Origin: Morganella morganii
GTDB taxonomy: Bacteria; Pseudomonadota; Gammaproteobacteria; Enterobacterales; Enterobacteriaceae
Direction: 5' to 3'
Assembly: GCF_003996855.1 (NCBI RefSeq)
Contig: NZ_NRQY01000001.1
Coordinates: 1,097,269-1,161,268, forward strand
Length of the DNA: 64,000 nucleotides
Position numbers and translations under genes: made by a program. The notes beneath the pieces are model-generated. The model had not been told where the DNA came from. It was given only the letters and a program-made list of their open reading frames with translations, and did not search any database. Of the stretch, positions 39,100 to 47,561 are shown in pieces; the stretch's first letter is position 1, and each line of letters opens with the position of its first letter.

Positions 39100-39186
39100 A
39101 TGCGATTTTTAGCCCGCTTCTTAAAAGAGTTAGATAACGTCACCGCGTCCTTCTGTGTGGTCGCGTTTTACCGGAACCGCCTCTGA
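39100..39186 (+). CDS. Candidate 28-residue peptide A
   Basis: Frame beginning MRFLARFLKELDNVTASF, eight bases after a TAAGGA site. It is basic and amphipathic at the N-terminus with a short hydrophobic patch (FCVVAF). Not recognised. It shares a loose pattern, basic residue then a hydrophobic-Asp/Asn-x-Val/Ile-Thr/Ala core, with two other tiny frames nearby at 39338 and 41782. Too short to judge by codon use alone. Confidence 0.35.
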   Translation: MRFLARFLKELDNVTASFCVVAFYRNRL

Positions 39187-39266
39187 CTGACAGACTGAGC
39201 ATTTTTTTGGCTGCATCGTTTCAAATCAAATTTAGTTTAAATGTTAAATTTAATTTGTGAGAAAGA

Positions 39267-39294
39267 TTGACACTTATCAACAAAGTGCTAAAGT
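39267..39294 (+). promoter_or_regulatory. Sigma70-type promoter before peptide B
   Basis: TTGACA (39267-39272) and TAAAGT (39289-39294) separated by 16 bases, about 45 bases before the peptide B start codon. The -35 is perfect; the -10 is moderate. Confidence 0.5.
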
Positions 39295-39337
39295 TATGTC
39301 ATCGAATTGTGAGAACGCAATAAACAAGAACGCAATT

Positions 39338-39409
39338 ATGTTACCTGCAATAAAAAATATAAGACGCTTTATCTCAGAGTTCAATAAAATCGCCCGTATT
39401 ATATTCTGA
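39338..39409 (+). CDS. Candidate 23-residue peptide B
   Basis: Frame beginning MLPAIKNIRRFISEFNK; basic and hydrophobic. It lies between a sigma70-type promoter and an intrinsic terminator, so a transcript of about 150 bases covering it is likely, but no good ribosome-binding site precedes the ATG. The RNA itself could be the functional product. Weakly similar to peptides A and C. Confidence 0.3.
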   Translation: MLPAIKNIRRFISEFNKIARIIF

Positions 39410-39429
39410 AGATAAACGCACATCGTTTC

Positions 39430-39458
39430 AGGCTCCCTATGCGGAGCCTTATTTTTTT
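39430..39458 (+). terminator. Intrinsic terminator upstream of hemB
   Basis: Stem AGGCTCC / GGAGCCT with a six-base loop followed by TATTTTTTTC. It separates the small transcript at 39.3 kb from hemB. Confidence 0.85.
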
Positions 39459-39536
39459 CTGCGCTGTACCCCATCCTGCACTGAAAGGTTTATACTGAGC
39501 GCATTATTTTTTATGAAATAAGGTGCAACTGTCGTT

Positions 39537-40511
39537 ATGCAACATGACATCCAGCGTCTCAGAAGAATTCGTCAGACCCCGCAGATGCGTGATCTGTTCA
39601 GGGAAACCTCATTAAGCCTCAATGATCTCGCGTTACCGATTTTTGTCGAAGAAGGCGCCGGTAACTATAAAGCCATCGACAGCATGCCGGGCGTTATGCG
39701 TATTCCGGAAAAACGTCTTGCCTATGAAATCGAACGTATCGCCAAAGCCGGTATCAAATCCGTGATGACATTCGGTGTTTCGCATCATCTGGATGCAAGC
39801 GGCAGTGATGCCTGGGCGGAAGATGGCCTGGTTGCCCGGATGTCCCGTATCTGTAAAGAGACCGTGCCTGAAATGGTGGTGATGTCCGATACCTGCTTCT
39901 GTGAATACACCAGCCACGGGCACTGCGGCGTGGTGCATGACGGCGTGGTGGATAACGATGAAACCCTGCATAATCTCGGATTACAGGCAGTGGTTGCCGC
40001 ACAGGCAGGTGCTGATTTTATCGCACCATCTGCTGCTCAGGACGGCCAGGTGCGGGCTATCCGTCTGGCGCTGGATGCCGCCGGGTTCCATCAGACCGGG
40101 ATTGTTTCCTACTCCACCAAATTTGCCTCTGCCCTTTACGGCCCGTTCCGTGATGCCGCCGGCTCCTGTCTGAAAGGTGATCGCAAGACCTATCAGATGG
40201 ACCCGATGAACCGCCGTGAGGCCATCCGTGAATCCCTGATCGATGAGCAGGAAGGTGCGGATATGCTGATGGTCAAACCGGCCGGGGCTTATCTGGATAT
40301 TCTGCGTGATGTGCGCGAGCGTTCAAACCTGCCGCTGGCCGCCTATCAGGTGAGCGGCGAATACGCGATGATCAAACTGGCCGCACAGGCCGGTGCTATT
40401 GATGAAACCCGCGTAGCACTGGAAACGCTGGGCTCAATCAAGCGCGCCGGAGCCGATTTAATCTTCAGTTATTTTGCCCTGAGTCTGGCAGAGAATAAGA
40501 TCTTGAGCTGA
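39537..40511 (+). CDS. hemB: Delta-aminolevulinic acid dehydratase (porphobilinogen synthase)
   Basis: Condenses two 5-aminolevulinate molecules to porphobilinogen, the second common step of haem synthesis. The 324-residue enzyme carries the zinc-site cysteines [14 protein letters not shown] (about residues 120-133), the first active-site lysine in [13 protein letters not shown] and the Schiff-base lysine in [14 protein letters not shown]. Length equals the E. coli protein. Monocistronic. A GC-rich hairpin without T run (40569-40588) lies downstream and may protect the 3' end. Confidence 0.97.
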   Translation: MQHDIQRLRRIRQTPQMRDLFRETSLSLNDLALPIFVEEGAGNYKAIDSMPGVMRIPEKRLAYEIERIAKAGIKSVMTFGVSHHLDASGSDAWAEDGLVARMSRICKETVPEMVVMSDTCFCEYTSHGHCGVVHDGVVDNDETLHNLGLQAVVAAQAGADFIAPSAAQDGQVRAIRLALDAAGFHQTGIVSYSTKFASALYGPFRDAAGSCLKGDRKTYQMDPMNRREAIRESLIDEQEGADMLMVKPAGAYLDILRDVRERSNLPLAAYQVSGEYAMIKLAAQAGAIDETRVALETLGSIKRAGADLIFSYFALSLAENKILS

Positions 40512-40667
40512 TTGTACAAAAGCTCATGCTGATAAGCCTGTGGTAACGGGCAGGTCAACGAAAAGCATGCGCGTCACGGATGACGCGCCTGAGCGCACAC
40601 GGATGTGTTTACAGCGACTTTTCGTTTTGCCCGTTGCCGTCAGGCGCAAACACCGGACTTACAGACT

Positions 40668-41021
40668 TCACTTTTTATTCTTTTCTTCCAGAAATGCCTT
40701 CAGCACTTTTGCCTGGTTATGCTCTTTATCTTTTGCCGCAAACAGCAGTGTCAGATTGCCCTGCACAGCTTTGGCCACCAGCGGTTGCCAGCTTTGCGGC
40801 CTGCTTTCCAGTTCCTCACGATAACGCCGTTCAAACTCAGCAAACTGATCACTGTTCGCGTGGAACCACTTACGTAATTCTGTATCCGGCGCAACATCCT
40901 TATTCCATTCATCATAGTTCAGATCGGTTTTTTTAATGCCGCGCGGCCACAACCGGTCAACCAGCACACGGTAACCGTCACTTTCCGCGACCTCATCATA
41001 AACCCGTTTGCAGAAAATCAT
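40668..41021 (-). CDS. yeaO: DUF488 family protein YeaO
   Basis: A 117-residue protein matching E. coli YeaO: KRVYDEVAESDGYRVLVDRLWPRGIKK at the N-terminus and TLLFAAKDKEHNQAKVLKAFL near the end. Function unknown; the family is widespread and cytosolic. It overlaps the end of ogt by four bases and is cotranscribed with it, a linkage that may hint at a nucleic-acid or alkylation-stress role, though that is only inference. Confidence 0.9.
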   Translation of the reverse strand: MIFCKRVYDEVAESDGYRVLVDRLWPRGIKKTDLNYDEWNKDVAPDTELRKWFHANSDQFAEFERRYREELESRPQSWQPLVAKAVQGNLTLLFAAKDKEHNQAKVLKAFLEEKNKK

Positions 41022-41536
41022 ATTGCGGCTCCTTTAATTTGTTTTTCATGAGTCAGTAACCAGGCTTTGCGGTCAGTTCCTCCGGCATAACCGGTCAGTT
41101 CACCATTTTTACCTGTAACCCGGTGGCACGGCACCAGTACTGAAACCGGATTCATGCCATTTGCCCGCCCGACAGCCCGGACAGCACGCGGGCAGGATAG
41201 CGACTCAGCCAGCATACTGTAAGTAACCGTACAGCCAAACGGCACGGACAGTAATGCATCCCAGACTTTTTGCTGAAAAGGCGTTCCCGGCAGCACCAGC
41301 GGAACCGTAAATTCTGTCCGTTTACCGGCAAAATAGTCATGAAGTTGTGTCTCCAGCAGTATCAGATGAGGATGATTTTCGTCTGTCACCGCCATTTTCA
41401 GCCGGGCAGAAACCAGCTGTAAGGTATCTTCACGGCGGTTGTCCTCAAAAAATTCCAGAAAACAGACACCCTGTTCCGTTGCAGCTGCTGACATATCACC
41501 CAGTACCGTACTGATTTGTGTACGAGATATCATCAA
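41018..41536 (-). CDS. ogt: Methylated-DNA-[protein]-cysteine S-methyltransferase
   Basis: Suicide repair protein that takes the alkyl group from O6-alkylguanine or O4-alkylthymine onto its own cysteine. The 172-residue protein has an N-terminal ribonuclease-like domain and the C-terminal methyltransferase domain with the acceptor motif VPCHRVTG (about residues 135-142), the RAVGRANGMNP DNA-binding helix and GYAGGTDRKAWLL. Length matches Ogt rather than full Ada. AAGGA precedes the first of two adjacent ATGs. Confidence 0.93.
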   Translation of the reverse strand: MMISRTQISTVLGDMSAAATEQGVCFLEFFEDNRREDTLQLVSARLKMAVTDENHPHLILLETQLHDYFAGKRTEFTVPLVLPGTPFQQKVWDALLSVPFGCTVTYSMLAESLSCPRAVRAVGRANGMNPVSVLVPCHRVTGKNGELTGYAGGTDRKAWLLTHEKQIKGAAI

Positions 41537-41596
41537 AATTCCTTTATTTTCTATGGACCGTTGTCAGATGTACTGTTTTCTTTACGAAATTGTCTG

Positions 41597-41647
41597 TTTT
41601 TTGAGTTAAAATTGATTTTATTATGCTCAACTTTTTTTGAGTTAAAA
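41597..41647. repeat. Pair of 15-bp direct repeats in the ogt / peptide C control region
   Basis: TTTTTTGAGTTAAAA occurs at 41597-41611 and again at 41633-41647, 36 bases apart and each followed by a TTGATT-like extension. They lie between the divergently oriented ogt gene and the tiny frame at 41782, so they may be operator copies for a regulator of either. Confidence 0.55.
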
Positions 41648-41781
41648 CTTGATTGAACTCACACTAATGAGTAAAGTACATCCCAGCGATACAGCACATT
41701 CACTGTATCAGCTTAGATTAACAGATAAACACGTTCACCTGAGTATTGAACATTATTTTCAGAAATAATGGAGGAATTGTT

Positions 41782-41868
41782 ATGGCTAAATTAATTAAAT
41801 CCACAAAAACAACTTTCGATCGTATTACCACAGCAGTTATGACAATTTCTGTACCGCACTTCTTTTAA
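41782..41868 (+). CDS. Candidate 28-residue peptide C
   Basis: Frame beginning MAKLIKSTKTTFDRITTAVM and ending in SVPHFF, with a near-perfect GGAGGA ribosome-binding site, the best translation signal among the three tiny frames. Basic N-terminus and weakly hydrophobic C-terminus; no full membrane helix. It is followed by a bidirectional terminator shared with prc. Not recognised; the pattern resembles peptides A and B and its length equals that of A. Confidence 0.5.
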   Translation: MAKLIKSTKTTFDRITTAVMTISVPHFF

Positions 41869-41914
41869 TTAAGACGCGATAAATTGCCGGTGTCGCTGTT
41901 ATTTATGCGGCACA

Positions 41915-41952
41915 AAAAAAATCGACAGCTAAAATGCTGTCGATTTTTTTTA
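41915..41952. terminator. Bidirectional terminator between peptide C and prc
   Basis: Ten-bp stem AATCGACAGC / GCTGTCGATT flanked by A-rich sequence on the left and T8 on the right, so it works on both strands: for the small plus-strand transcript and for the prc operon. Confidence 0.9.
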
Positions 41953-41978
41953 TTGGTGCTATTCCGTAAGATAACCGT

Positions 41979-44024
41979 TTATTGCGCGCTCTTTGCGATA
42001 TCAGGCACTTTGGCCAGGTCAGCTGCAATCTTAACGGTTTCATCAAGGTACGCATCCGGTCCTTCGTAATCTTTCGGCAGTGCCTCCAGATTCGCCAGCG
42101 GTTTCTTACCTTCACGGGCGTAACGTTCATTAATCCGTTTCAGCTTGATCCCTTCCAGTTCTTTATCTTCTTTGTCACGCTTCGCGTAATTCAGAGAGAT
42201 AATATACTGTGTTGGTTTATTTGCTTTAAACCGTGTCAGGTCTTCATAAATATATCCGAATTCCGGATCGGCTTTTGAACGTTCCTGATATTTCTGCGCC
42301 AGTTCAGGTACTACTTTACGGATAATGTCGGTCTGTGAATACTCTGCCGGGGCAATGCTGTCCCACGGCAGTGCATTATCCTCAAAACTTTCACCGATAT
42401 CGTCGTTATCAAAGCCGGTCGGCATAATGATATCCGGCGTTACCCCTTTGCGCTGGGTACTGCCGCCGTTAATACGGTAGAATTTCTGGATAGTATATTG
42501 CACAGAACCCAGATCCGGCCATTCCGGGCGCAGCATCTGGTCGTAGATACGGCTGACCGGGCGGTGCTGCTGCACAGTCCCTTTACCGAAGGTCGGCTCA
42601 CCAACAATCAGCGCACGGCCGTAATCCTGCATTGCCGCCGCAAAAATTTCAGACGCGGATGCACTCAGGCGGTCAACCATCACCACCAGCGGACCTTTGT
42701 AATAGATAACATCATCACTGTCCGCATCTTCACGGACGCGGCCATTGTTATCCCGCACCTGCACCACCGGACCACTGGTGATAAACAGACCGGACAGATC
42801 CACCGCTTCTGTCAGTGCACCGCCGCCGTTACCGCGCAGGTCGATAATCACCGCATCCACTTTTTCTTTCGCCAGTTTCTGCAACTGGGTTTTGGTGTCA
42901 TTGGTCAGACCCACATAGAAGCCCGGAATATTGAGCACCGCGACTTTCTGGTCGCCGACCTGTTTGATGGTCATTTTCACCGCTCTGTCTTCCAGGCGGA
43001 TCTGCTCACGGGTCAGGGTGACAATACGCGGTTTGGCACCTTTAGTATCACCCAGTACTTCCAGGCGGACTTTACTGCCCTTGGCACCTTTGATTTGTGA
43101 TACCACATCGTCCAGGCGCCAGCCGACCACGTCCACCATCGGCTTGCCGGCCTGGCCGACAGCCAGAATTTTATCCCCGACCGCCAGTTCCTTGCTCTTC
43201 AGCGCAGGACCACCGGCGACCAGTGAATTAATCACTGTATAATCATCATCCATCCGCAGCACGGCACCAATGCCTTCCAGAGACAGACTCATTTCAGAGT
43301 TAAACTGTTCGGTATTACGCGGTGAAAGATAACTGGTGTGCGGATCGATCTCGCGGGCAAACGCGGTCATGATCAGCTGAAAAACATCCTCACTTTTGGT
43401 CTGAGTCAGACGTTTCAGTGCATAGGTATAGCGCTTGGTGAGGGTTTCTTTGATTTCATTATCATCTTTGCCGGACAGCTTCAGGGTCAGCCAGTCATAT
43501 TTGACTTTGGCATCCCACAGTTTATCCAGCTCGGCTTCTGTCTGCGGCCACGGTGCTTTGCTCCGGTCCACATCAATGACATCATCGCCATCAAAATTCA
43601 TCGGCTGTTTCAGACGGTTCAGGGCATACTGAAAGCGCTCAAAACGGCGCTTTTGTGACAGATTAAACAGGTCGTATAACGGTTTTAATTCCCCTTTACG
43701 GAGGTAGTTGCCGACATCTGCTTTATTTTTACTGAATTTCGCCACATCAGACGCCAAAAAGACGTTATGGCTGTAATCCAGCAGATTCAGGTAACGTTCC
43801 AGAATTTTCGCTGAAAAATCCGGGTCCAGCTGAAACTGACGGTAATGGGAGTGCAAAAACTGGGATGTCACACGCTCACTGACCGTGGAGTGCTCCGGTG
43901 CCTGCTGAGTATCCGGTAACTGACTGATTTTGACATCCGGCAGCACAGTGGTGCCGGTTTTTGCCATCGTATTGCCGGTTAAACTAAATCCGATGAGCAA
44001 CGCCAGGGGTAAAAATTTGTTCAT
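41979..44024 (-). CDS. prc: Tail-specific periplasmic protease Prc (Tsp)
   Basis: Degrades periplasmic proteins with non-polar C-termini, including SsrA-tagged ones, and trims penicillin-binding protein 3. The 681-residue precursor (E. coli 682) has a signal peptide, a PDZ domain (about residues 240-320), the S41 catalytic core with the nucleophile serine in RLSASASEIFAAAMQDYG and the general-base lysine in GEPTFGKGTVQQ, and a C-terminal DUF3340 domain. It follows proQ by 18 bases, and the two form one operon as in E. coli. Confidence 0.97.
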   Translation of the reverse strand: MNKFLPLALLIGFSLTGNTMAKTGTTVLPDVKISQLPDTQQAPEHSTVSERVTSQFLHSHYRQFQLDPDFSAKILERYLNLLDYSHNVFLASDVAKFSKNKADVGNYLRKGELKPLYDLFNLSQKRRFERFQYALNRLKQPMNFDGDDVIDVDRSKAPWPQTEAELDKLWDAKVKYDWLTLKLSGKDDNEIKETLTKRYTYALKRLTQTKSEDVFQLIMTAFAREIDPHTSYLSPRNTEQFNSEMSLSLEGIGAVLRMDDDYTVINSLVAGGPALKSKELAVGDKILAVGQAGKPMVDVVGWRLDDVVSQIKGAKGSKVRLEVLGDTKGAKPRIVTLTREQIRLEDRAVKMTIKQVGDQKVAVLNIPGFYVGLTNDTKTQLQKLAKEKVDAVIIDLRGNGGGALTEAVDLSGLFITSGPVVQVRDNNGRVREDADSDDVIYYKGPLVVMVDRLSASASEIFAAAMQDYGRALIVGEPTFGKGTVQQHRPVSRIYDQMLRPEWPDLGSVQYTIQKFYRINGGSTQRKGVTPDIIMPTGFDNDDIGESFEDNALPWDSIAPAEYSQTDIIRKVVPELAQKYQERSKADPEFGYIYEDLTRFKANKPTQYIISLNYAKRDKEDKELEGIKLKRINERYAREGKKPLANLEALPKDYEGPDAYLDETVKIAADLAKVPDIAKSAQ

Positions 44025-44042
44025 GCCTCGGTTGACTCCGTA

Positions 44043-44735
44043 TCAGAATTTTAAGTGTTCCGCACGCACGATCATTGCCAACCCTGAAGGCAGCTGAACA
44101 CGTACACCGTCTTTGGTGATCTCGAGAACCTGCGCATCCATAACGCCGGAACCGACTGTCACCTTCAGTTGCTGCCCCACCTTCAGAGCCTGAATATCAG
44201 TAATTGGTGTCAGTTCAGACTGAGATTCGGGACGGGGTGCACGTGGTTTACGTGGTGCATCGGCGGATTTTGGCGACTGAGCTTTGCCGGTACGCGGCGC
44301 TTTAGGCTTATCCGTACGGCTGCGGCGGGAGTCTGCGGCGGCTTTATCTGCCGGACGCGGTTTTTTCTCACCGTCCTGCTCACGTTTCTGCGCGCGCTGC
44401 GCCTGGATTCTGGCTTTAGCTTCCGTTAACTGAGTACGGGCATGTTCAACATGTTCCGCTTCCAGATCGCCGCAATCGTTACCATCCAGGTCAACACGTT
44501 TGGCCCCTTCTTTGACGCCGTACAAGTAGCGCCAGCTTGAGGTGTACATCCGCAGTGCGGTACGTAACTGTGTTTTACTGATACCATCTTCTTCAGTGAT
44601 ACGACTGACGATATCGCGGAAGATGCCGATTTTCAGCGGACGGGCTTCGCCTTCTGCCACAAAGCATTGCGGGAAGCGCTGAGCCAAAAATGAAATAATT
44701 TCTTTACTGCTATTCAACTTGGGTTGATTTTCCAT
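44043..44735 (-). CDS. proQ: RNA chaperone ProQ
   Basis: A global RNA-binding protein that stabilises many small RNAs and mRNA 3' ends. The 230-residue protein has the FinO domain at about residues 1-120 ([29 protein letters not shown]), a Lys/Arg/Pro-rich linker and a C-terminal Tudor-like domain ([14 protein letters not shown]). The linker is shorter and differently composed than in E. coli. Upstream of prc; msrC follows on the same strand, as in E. coli yebR-proQ-prc. Confidence 0.96.
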   Translation of the reverse strand: MENQPKLNSSKEIISFLAQRFPQCFVAEGEARPLKIGIFRDIVSRITEEDGISKTQLRTALRMYTSSWRYLYGVKEGAKRVDLDGNDCGDLEAEHVEHARTQLTEAKARIQAQRAQKREQDGEKKPRPADKAAADSRRSRTDKPKAPRTGKAQSPKSADAPRKPRAPRPESQSELTPITDIQALKVGQQLKVTVGSGVMDAQVLEITKDGVRVQLPSGLAMIVRAEHLKF

Positions 44736-44830
44736 GAAGTTTCCTGATTACAACGGTGCTTTGCCAACCAGCAGGCATGAACAGGCGTCATTATAATAGT
44801 GTTGCAGACAAATGCTATGCTCCCGGAGGC

Positions 44831-45328
44831 CTAACTTGCGATCATTTCACGATATTTCGGCATAAAGCACGTTGCCAGATGTGCGCAGAGCGCGTCATTC
44901 AAGGCTTTGAGGCCAATTTCATCATTATTATCAAAACGATTAAAAATCGGGCTGTCGATATCCAGCACGCCGATAATCTGACCATTTACGATAAGCGGCA
45001 ACACGATTTCTGAGTTGCTGGCTGAATCGCAGGCAATATGTCCGGCGAAATCATGCACATCATCCACACGGATAACCCGAGCCTGTGCAACGGCGGTTCC
45101 GCAGACACCACGGCCGGCCGGGATACGCACACAGGCCAGCTTTCCCTGGAACGGCCCCAGCACGAGGGTATCACCCTGAAGGAGATAAAATCCGGCCCAG
45201 TTTATCTGTTCCAGTTCATCGAACAGGACAGCACTGACATTGGATAGTGTTGCTATGACATCTTTCTCATCATTGATAAGCGATGTTAGACGGCGGGTTA
45301 AATCCTGATAAAACGCGATTTTATTCAT
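44831..45328 (-). CDS. msrC: Free methionine-(R)-sulfoxide reductase
   Basis: GAF-domain enzyme that reduces free methionine-R-sulfoxide. The 165-residue protein (same length as E. coli YebR/MsrC) carries the three redox cysteines in KLACVRIPAGRGVCGTA and HIACDSASN. It is transcribed in the same direction as proQ, 95 bases upstream. No signal peptide; cytosolic. Confidence 0.93.
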   Translation of the reverse strand: MNKIAFYQDLTRRLTSLINDEKDVIATLSNVSAVLFDELEQINWAGFYLLQGDTLVLGPFQGKLACVRIPAGRGVCGTAVAQARVIRVDDVHDFAGHIACDSASNSEIVLPLIVNGQIIGVLDIDSPIFNRFDNNDEIGLKALNDALCAHLATCFMPKYREMIAS

Positions 45329-45468
45329 GTTTCACACTACAGTTGCGGGTTAATCATCCGGTTAAAGTAATGTTTAATTTATATCAAATAACAGGACAAC
45401 CCTATAGGATTATTACAAATCCTTTCGCATTTTCCGGGAATAAAGAGAGAGAGAAGAACGGCGGGAAT

Positions 45469-45566
45469 AAAAAAGAGACCGGATAAAGTCCTCTATCCGG
45501 TCCAGGGAAAAAGGCTCGTAGCGAGCCGTGCGCTAAAATTGCCATTGAAAATATCGTACAACCTAC
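45469..45566 (-). ncRNA. sdsR: SdsR (RyeB) small regulatory RNA
   Basis: On the minus strand the sequence contains the core TTTTAGCGCACGGCTC, a GGCTCG-CTA-CGAGCC hairpin, the single-stranded CCCTGGACCGG block and a terminator stem GACCGGATA / TATCCGGTC ending in T6. This matches E. coli SdsR nearly motif for motif, and the location next to yebY is also the E. coli one. SdsR is a sigmaS-dependent RNA that represses ompD, mutS and tolC among others through Hfq. The 3' end is set by the terminator; the 5' end is estimated to within a few bases. An antisense RNA (SraC/RyeA) would be expected on the plus strand but no promoter was identified. Confidence 0.88.
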
Positions 45567-45572
45567 ATGATT

Positions 45573-45580
45573 AAGATTAG
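45573..45580 (-). promoter_or_regulatory. SigmaS-type -10 element of sdsR
   Basis: CTAATCTT on the minus strand, a few bases before the predicted RNA start, resembles the sigmaS extended -10 consensus CTAYACTT. There is no clear -35, as is usual for sigmaS promoters. Confidence 0.6.
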
Positions 45581-45709
45581 TCGGTTTCGTTACATATGCA
45601 AAATATTTATTTATCAAATCGTTAACATATATCTGATTTAAATGGCTTATATTTCAGTTGGATAATTAATAACCAAATATTAATCGTTAAATTTCATAAT
45701 TAATATGTG

Positions 45710-46048
45710 TTATTTATCACCACACAGCGCACCGGCAGCCTCAATGATCGGGGTAAGATCCATGCCTTTTTCCGGGTCTCCGGATTGTTTTAATGTGATA
45801 ACTGAGAGATCAGTCACCTTTATTTTTTGCTCTTTCGCCTGTTGTGCCGCCACATCATTCAGCGGATATGACATCAGTGTGGACGGATTAATCACCCACA
45901 GTGCATTTCCGTCCCGGCAGTTGATCATCACTTCCTCACGGGTAAACGGCCATTTTTCACCAAACTGGAATTTGCTGATGGTTTTCAGCGGCGCAGCCTG
46001 TGCCGCTCCCGCCAGTAAAAGAGGAATTAATGCCAGAGCTTTCATCAT
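45710..46048 (-). CDS. yebY: DUF2511 family periplasmic protein YebY
   Basis: A 112-residue precursor (E. coli 113) with signal peptide cleaved after AAQA and the conserved WPFTREEVMINCRDGNALWVINPSTLMSYPLND segment split here by residues 34-66. Two cysteines may form a disulfide. In E. coli the gene belongs to the yobA-yebZ-yebY copper-linked operon, and the same order is kept here: it lies 31 bases after yebZ. Function unknown beyond that association. Confidence 0.92.
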   Translation of the reverse strand: MMKALALIPLLLAGAAQAAPLKTISKFQFGEKWPFTREEVMINCRDGNALWVINPSTLMSYPLNDVAAQQAKEQKIKVTDLSVITLKQSGDPEKGMDLTPIIEAAGALCGDK

Positions 46049-46079
46049 CGTGTGTCCCGGTTGTCAGCCCGACGGGTAC

Positions 46080-46979
46080 TTATGCAGGCTGATAAGTTGC
46101 AAAAATCGCCACCATTAAAATGGCCAGTGTGCCGAGAATTATCTCAATCCAGCTGTTAATCATCAACAGGCGGAAGCGGCCCGATTGTGCGATTTTCGGC
46201 ACCACCGCGTAACGGTTTATTACCGCCAGCAACACCATCGTCAGTACCAGCCCGGTTTTCAGCCATAACAGTGCCTGATAATCACTGCCGCTCCACTGCG
46301 GCCAGTCCGGCAACAGCAGTATAGTGCTGATAAGGCCGGTTGCCAGCACCAGAAAAACAGCGAAGTGACCCAGGTTTGAAAAACGGATCAATGTCGCTGT
46401 GACTTCCTTTGGCAGCCCCTCTGCCAGCGTGTCGCGCCGCAGCAGGATCAGCAGACAGACCAGGAACGGCCACAGCCCGCCGAACCAATAAGCAGCACTG
46501 AGCAGATGAATAACCTGATTAAGCTGATATAAGCGCCCTGTCCAGCCGCTGTACAGCATGCCGTGGCCGGTAAACGCATGCAGAGCCAGCATCACTGCCG
46601 CACACACCAGAAACAGAGCACTCTGTGCACGTCCGGACGGCAGCAGCAGTCCGCCACAGAGAATAACGGCAAGCACCAGCTGCCAGCGCCAGATCTCCCC
46701 GAAAGATGTCGACAGTACGGCGAATATAATGTCCGGGTCCTGCATGTCTGCCCAGCCGTCCCCCATCAGTGCCGCCTGTAACAGCAGCCAGATAAAGGTT
46801 GTAAGAGCTGTGAACACCGCCGCACAGCGCGCAGTGTAACGAAGCCTGACCCGCAGCAGCAGTGCCACTCGGTCAGCAGGCAGCAGAACAGTGAACAGGC
46901 CGCAGCCCGCAAGAAGCATAACGGCCGTAAAGTGAATGAAGCGGCAGATAATCAGCAGCGCTTCCGGTGTCAGTTCCAT
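46080..46979 (-). CDS. yebZ: CopD-family copper resistance membrane protein YebZ
   Basis: A 299-residue inner-membrane protein (E. coli 290) with about eight hydrophobic segments and the CopD domain in the C-terminal half, including RFIHFTAVMLLAG and HLLSAAYWFGGLWPFL with histidines that may bind copper. It starts seven bases after yobA ends, so the CopC-like and CopD-like proteins are coupled, consistent with periplasmic copper handling. Confidence 0.92.
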   Translation of the reverse strand: MELTPEALLIICRFIHFTAVMLLAGCGLFTVLLPADRVALLLRVRLRYTARCAAVFTALTTFIWLLLQAALMGDGWADMQDPDIIFAVLSTSFGEIWRWQLVLAVILCGGLLLPSGRAQSALFLVCAAVMLALHAFTGHGMLYSGWTGRLYQLNQVIHLLSAAYWFGGLWPFLVCLLILLRRDTLAEGLPKEVTATLIRFSNLGHFAVFLVLATGLISTILLLPDWPQWSGSDYQALLWLKTGLVLTMVLLAVINRYAVVPKIAQSGRFRLLMINSWIEIILGTLAILMVAIFATYQPA

Positions 46980-46986
46980 AACCGGC

Positions 46987-47370
46987 TTATTTCACCGTAA
47001 ACTGATAATCACCATTGGTTTTATGCCCGTCAACAGAAACCACTTTCCATTCAACATGATAGACACCGGCAGGCAGCGATTCCGTCAGCGGGAGAATCAG
47101 ACGGGTATCATTCCCCTCCGCCAGTTCCGGTTTTCCGGCAGCGACAGGTTTATTCTGTGCATCTTTCACACTGATTTTACTGAATTTCAGTTCAATCCCT
47201 TCAGAAAAGTCCAGAGAGATATTTTCCGGCGAGCCGGTCACTGCCGCATCTGCCGCCGGAACCAGTGTTTTGACATGAGCGTGAGCGAACGCCTGCTGGC
47301 CGGATAAACCGACAAATAAAACAACAACAGCAGATAATTTGCGCCAGTGCGCGGTCAGGTTGGTTAACAT
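46987..47370 (-). CDS. yobA: CopC-family periplasmic copper-binding protein YobA
   Basis: A 127-residue precursor (E. coli 124) whose signal peptide ends QQAFA, leaving the mature N-terminus HAHVKTLVPAADA with the typical copper-binding histidines; the second copper ligand region is WKVVSVDGHKTNGDYQF. The open frame extends 42 codons upstream, but the ATG giving MLTNLTAHWRKLS has a GAGG site and yields the right length. First gene of yobA-yebZ-yebY. Confidence 0.93.
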   Translation of the reverse strand: MLTNLTAHWRKLSAVVVLFVGLSGQQAFAHAHVKTLVPAADAAVTGSPENISLDFSEGIELKFSKISVKDAQNKPVAAGKPELAEGNDTRLILPLTESLPAGVYHVEWKVVSVDGHKTNGDYQFTVK

Positions 47371-47484
47371 AATGGTATGCCTCATTTTTGCAGGTGATAT
47401 AATTATGCGGTACATACTAGCGCAACCGGGGACATTGCGGAAACCTTCACAGGCCGGAGAGTGTTTTTTGTGATCGGTAACACA

Positions 47485-47530
47485 AATAAAAACCACACAA
47501 ATATCAGTATATTATGATAATTGTGTGGTT
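47485..47530 (-). terminator. Terminator after ftnA
   Basis: Ten-bp stem AACCACACAA / TTGTGTGGTT with a 20-base AT-rich loop and a T-rich tail (TTTTATTT) on the minus strand, about 30 bases after the ftnA stop. Confidence 0.65.
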
Positions 47531-47561
47531 ATATTATAAATAATAATGCTGTTAAAAATAA

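Larger units (their letters stand above)
38813..39536 (+). other. 724-base gap between the DUF2339 gene and hemB
   Basis: No conventional gene. It contains two tiny candidate peptide frames (39100-39186 and 39338-39409), a sigma70-like promoter (39267-39294) and an intrinsic terminator (39430-39458), all listed separately. The stretch 38813-39030 shows nothing beyond AT-rich sequence expected to hold the divergent promoter of the DUF2339 gene. Confidence 0.5.

Noticed and set aside
39433..39458. Possible attenuator for hemB in its leader
   Set aside because: The hairpin with T run fits better as the terminator of the short upstream transcript; no alternative antiterminator pairing was found.
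40569..40588. Hairpin after hemB as an intrinsic terminator
   Set aside because: The stem is strong (GCGCGTCA / TGACGCGC) but there is no T run; it may only stabilise the 3' end.
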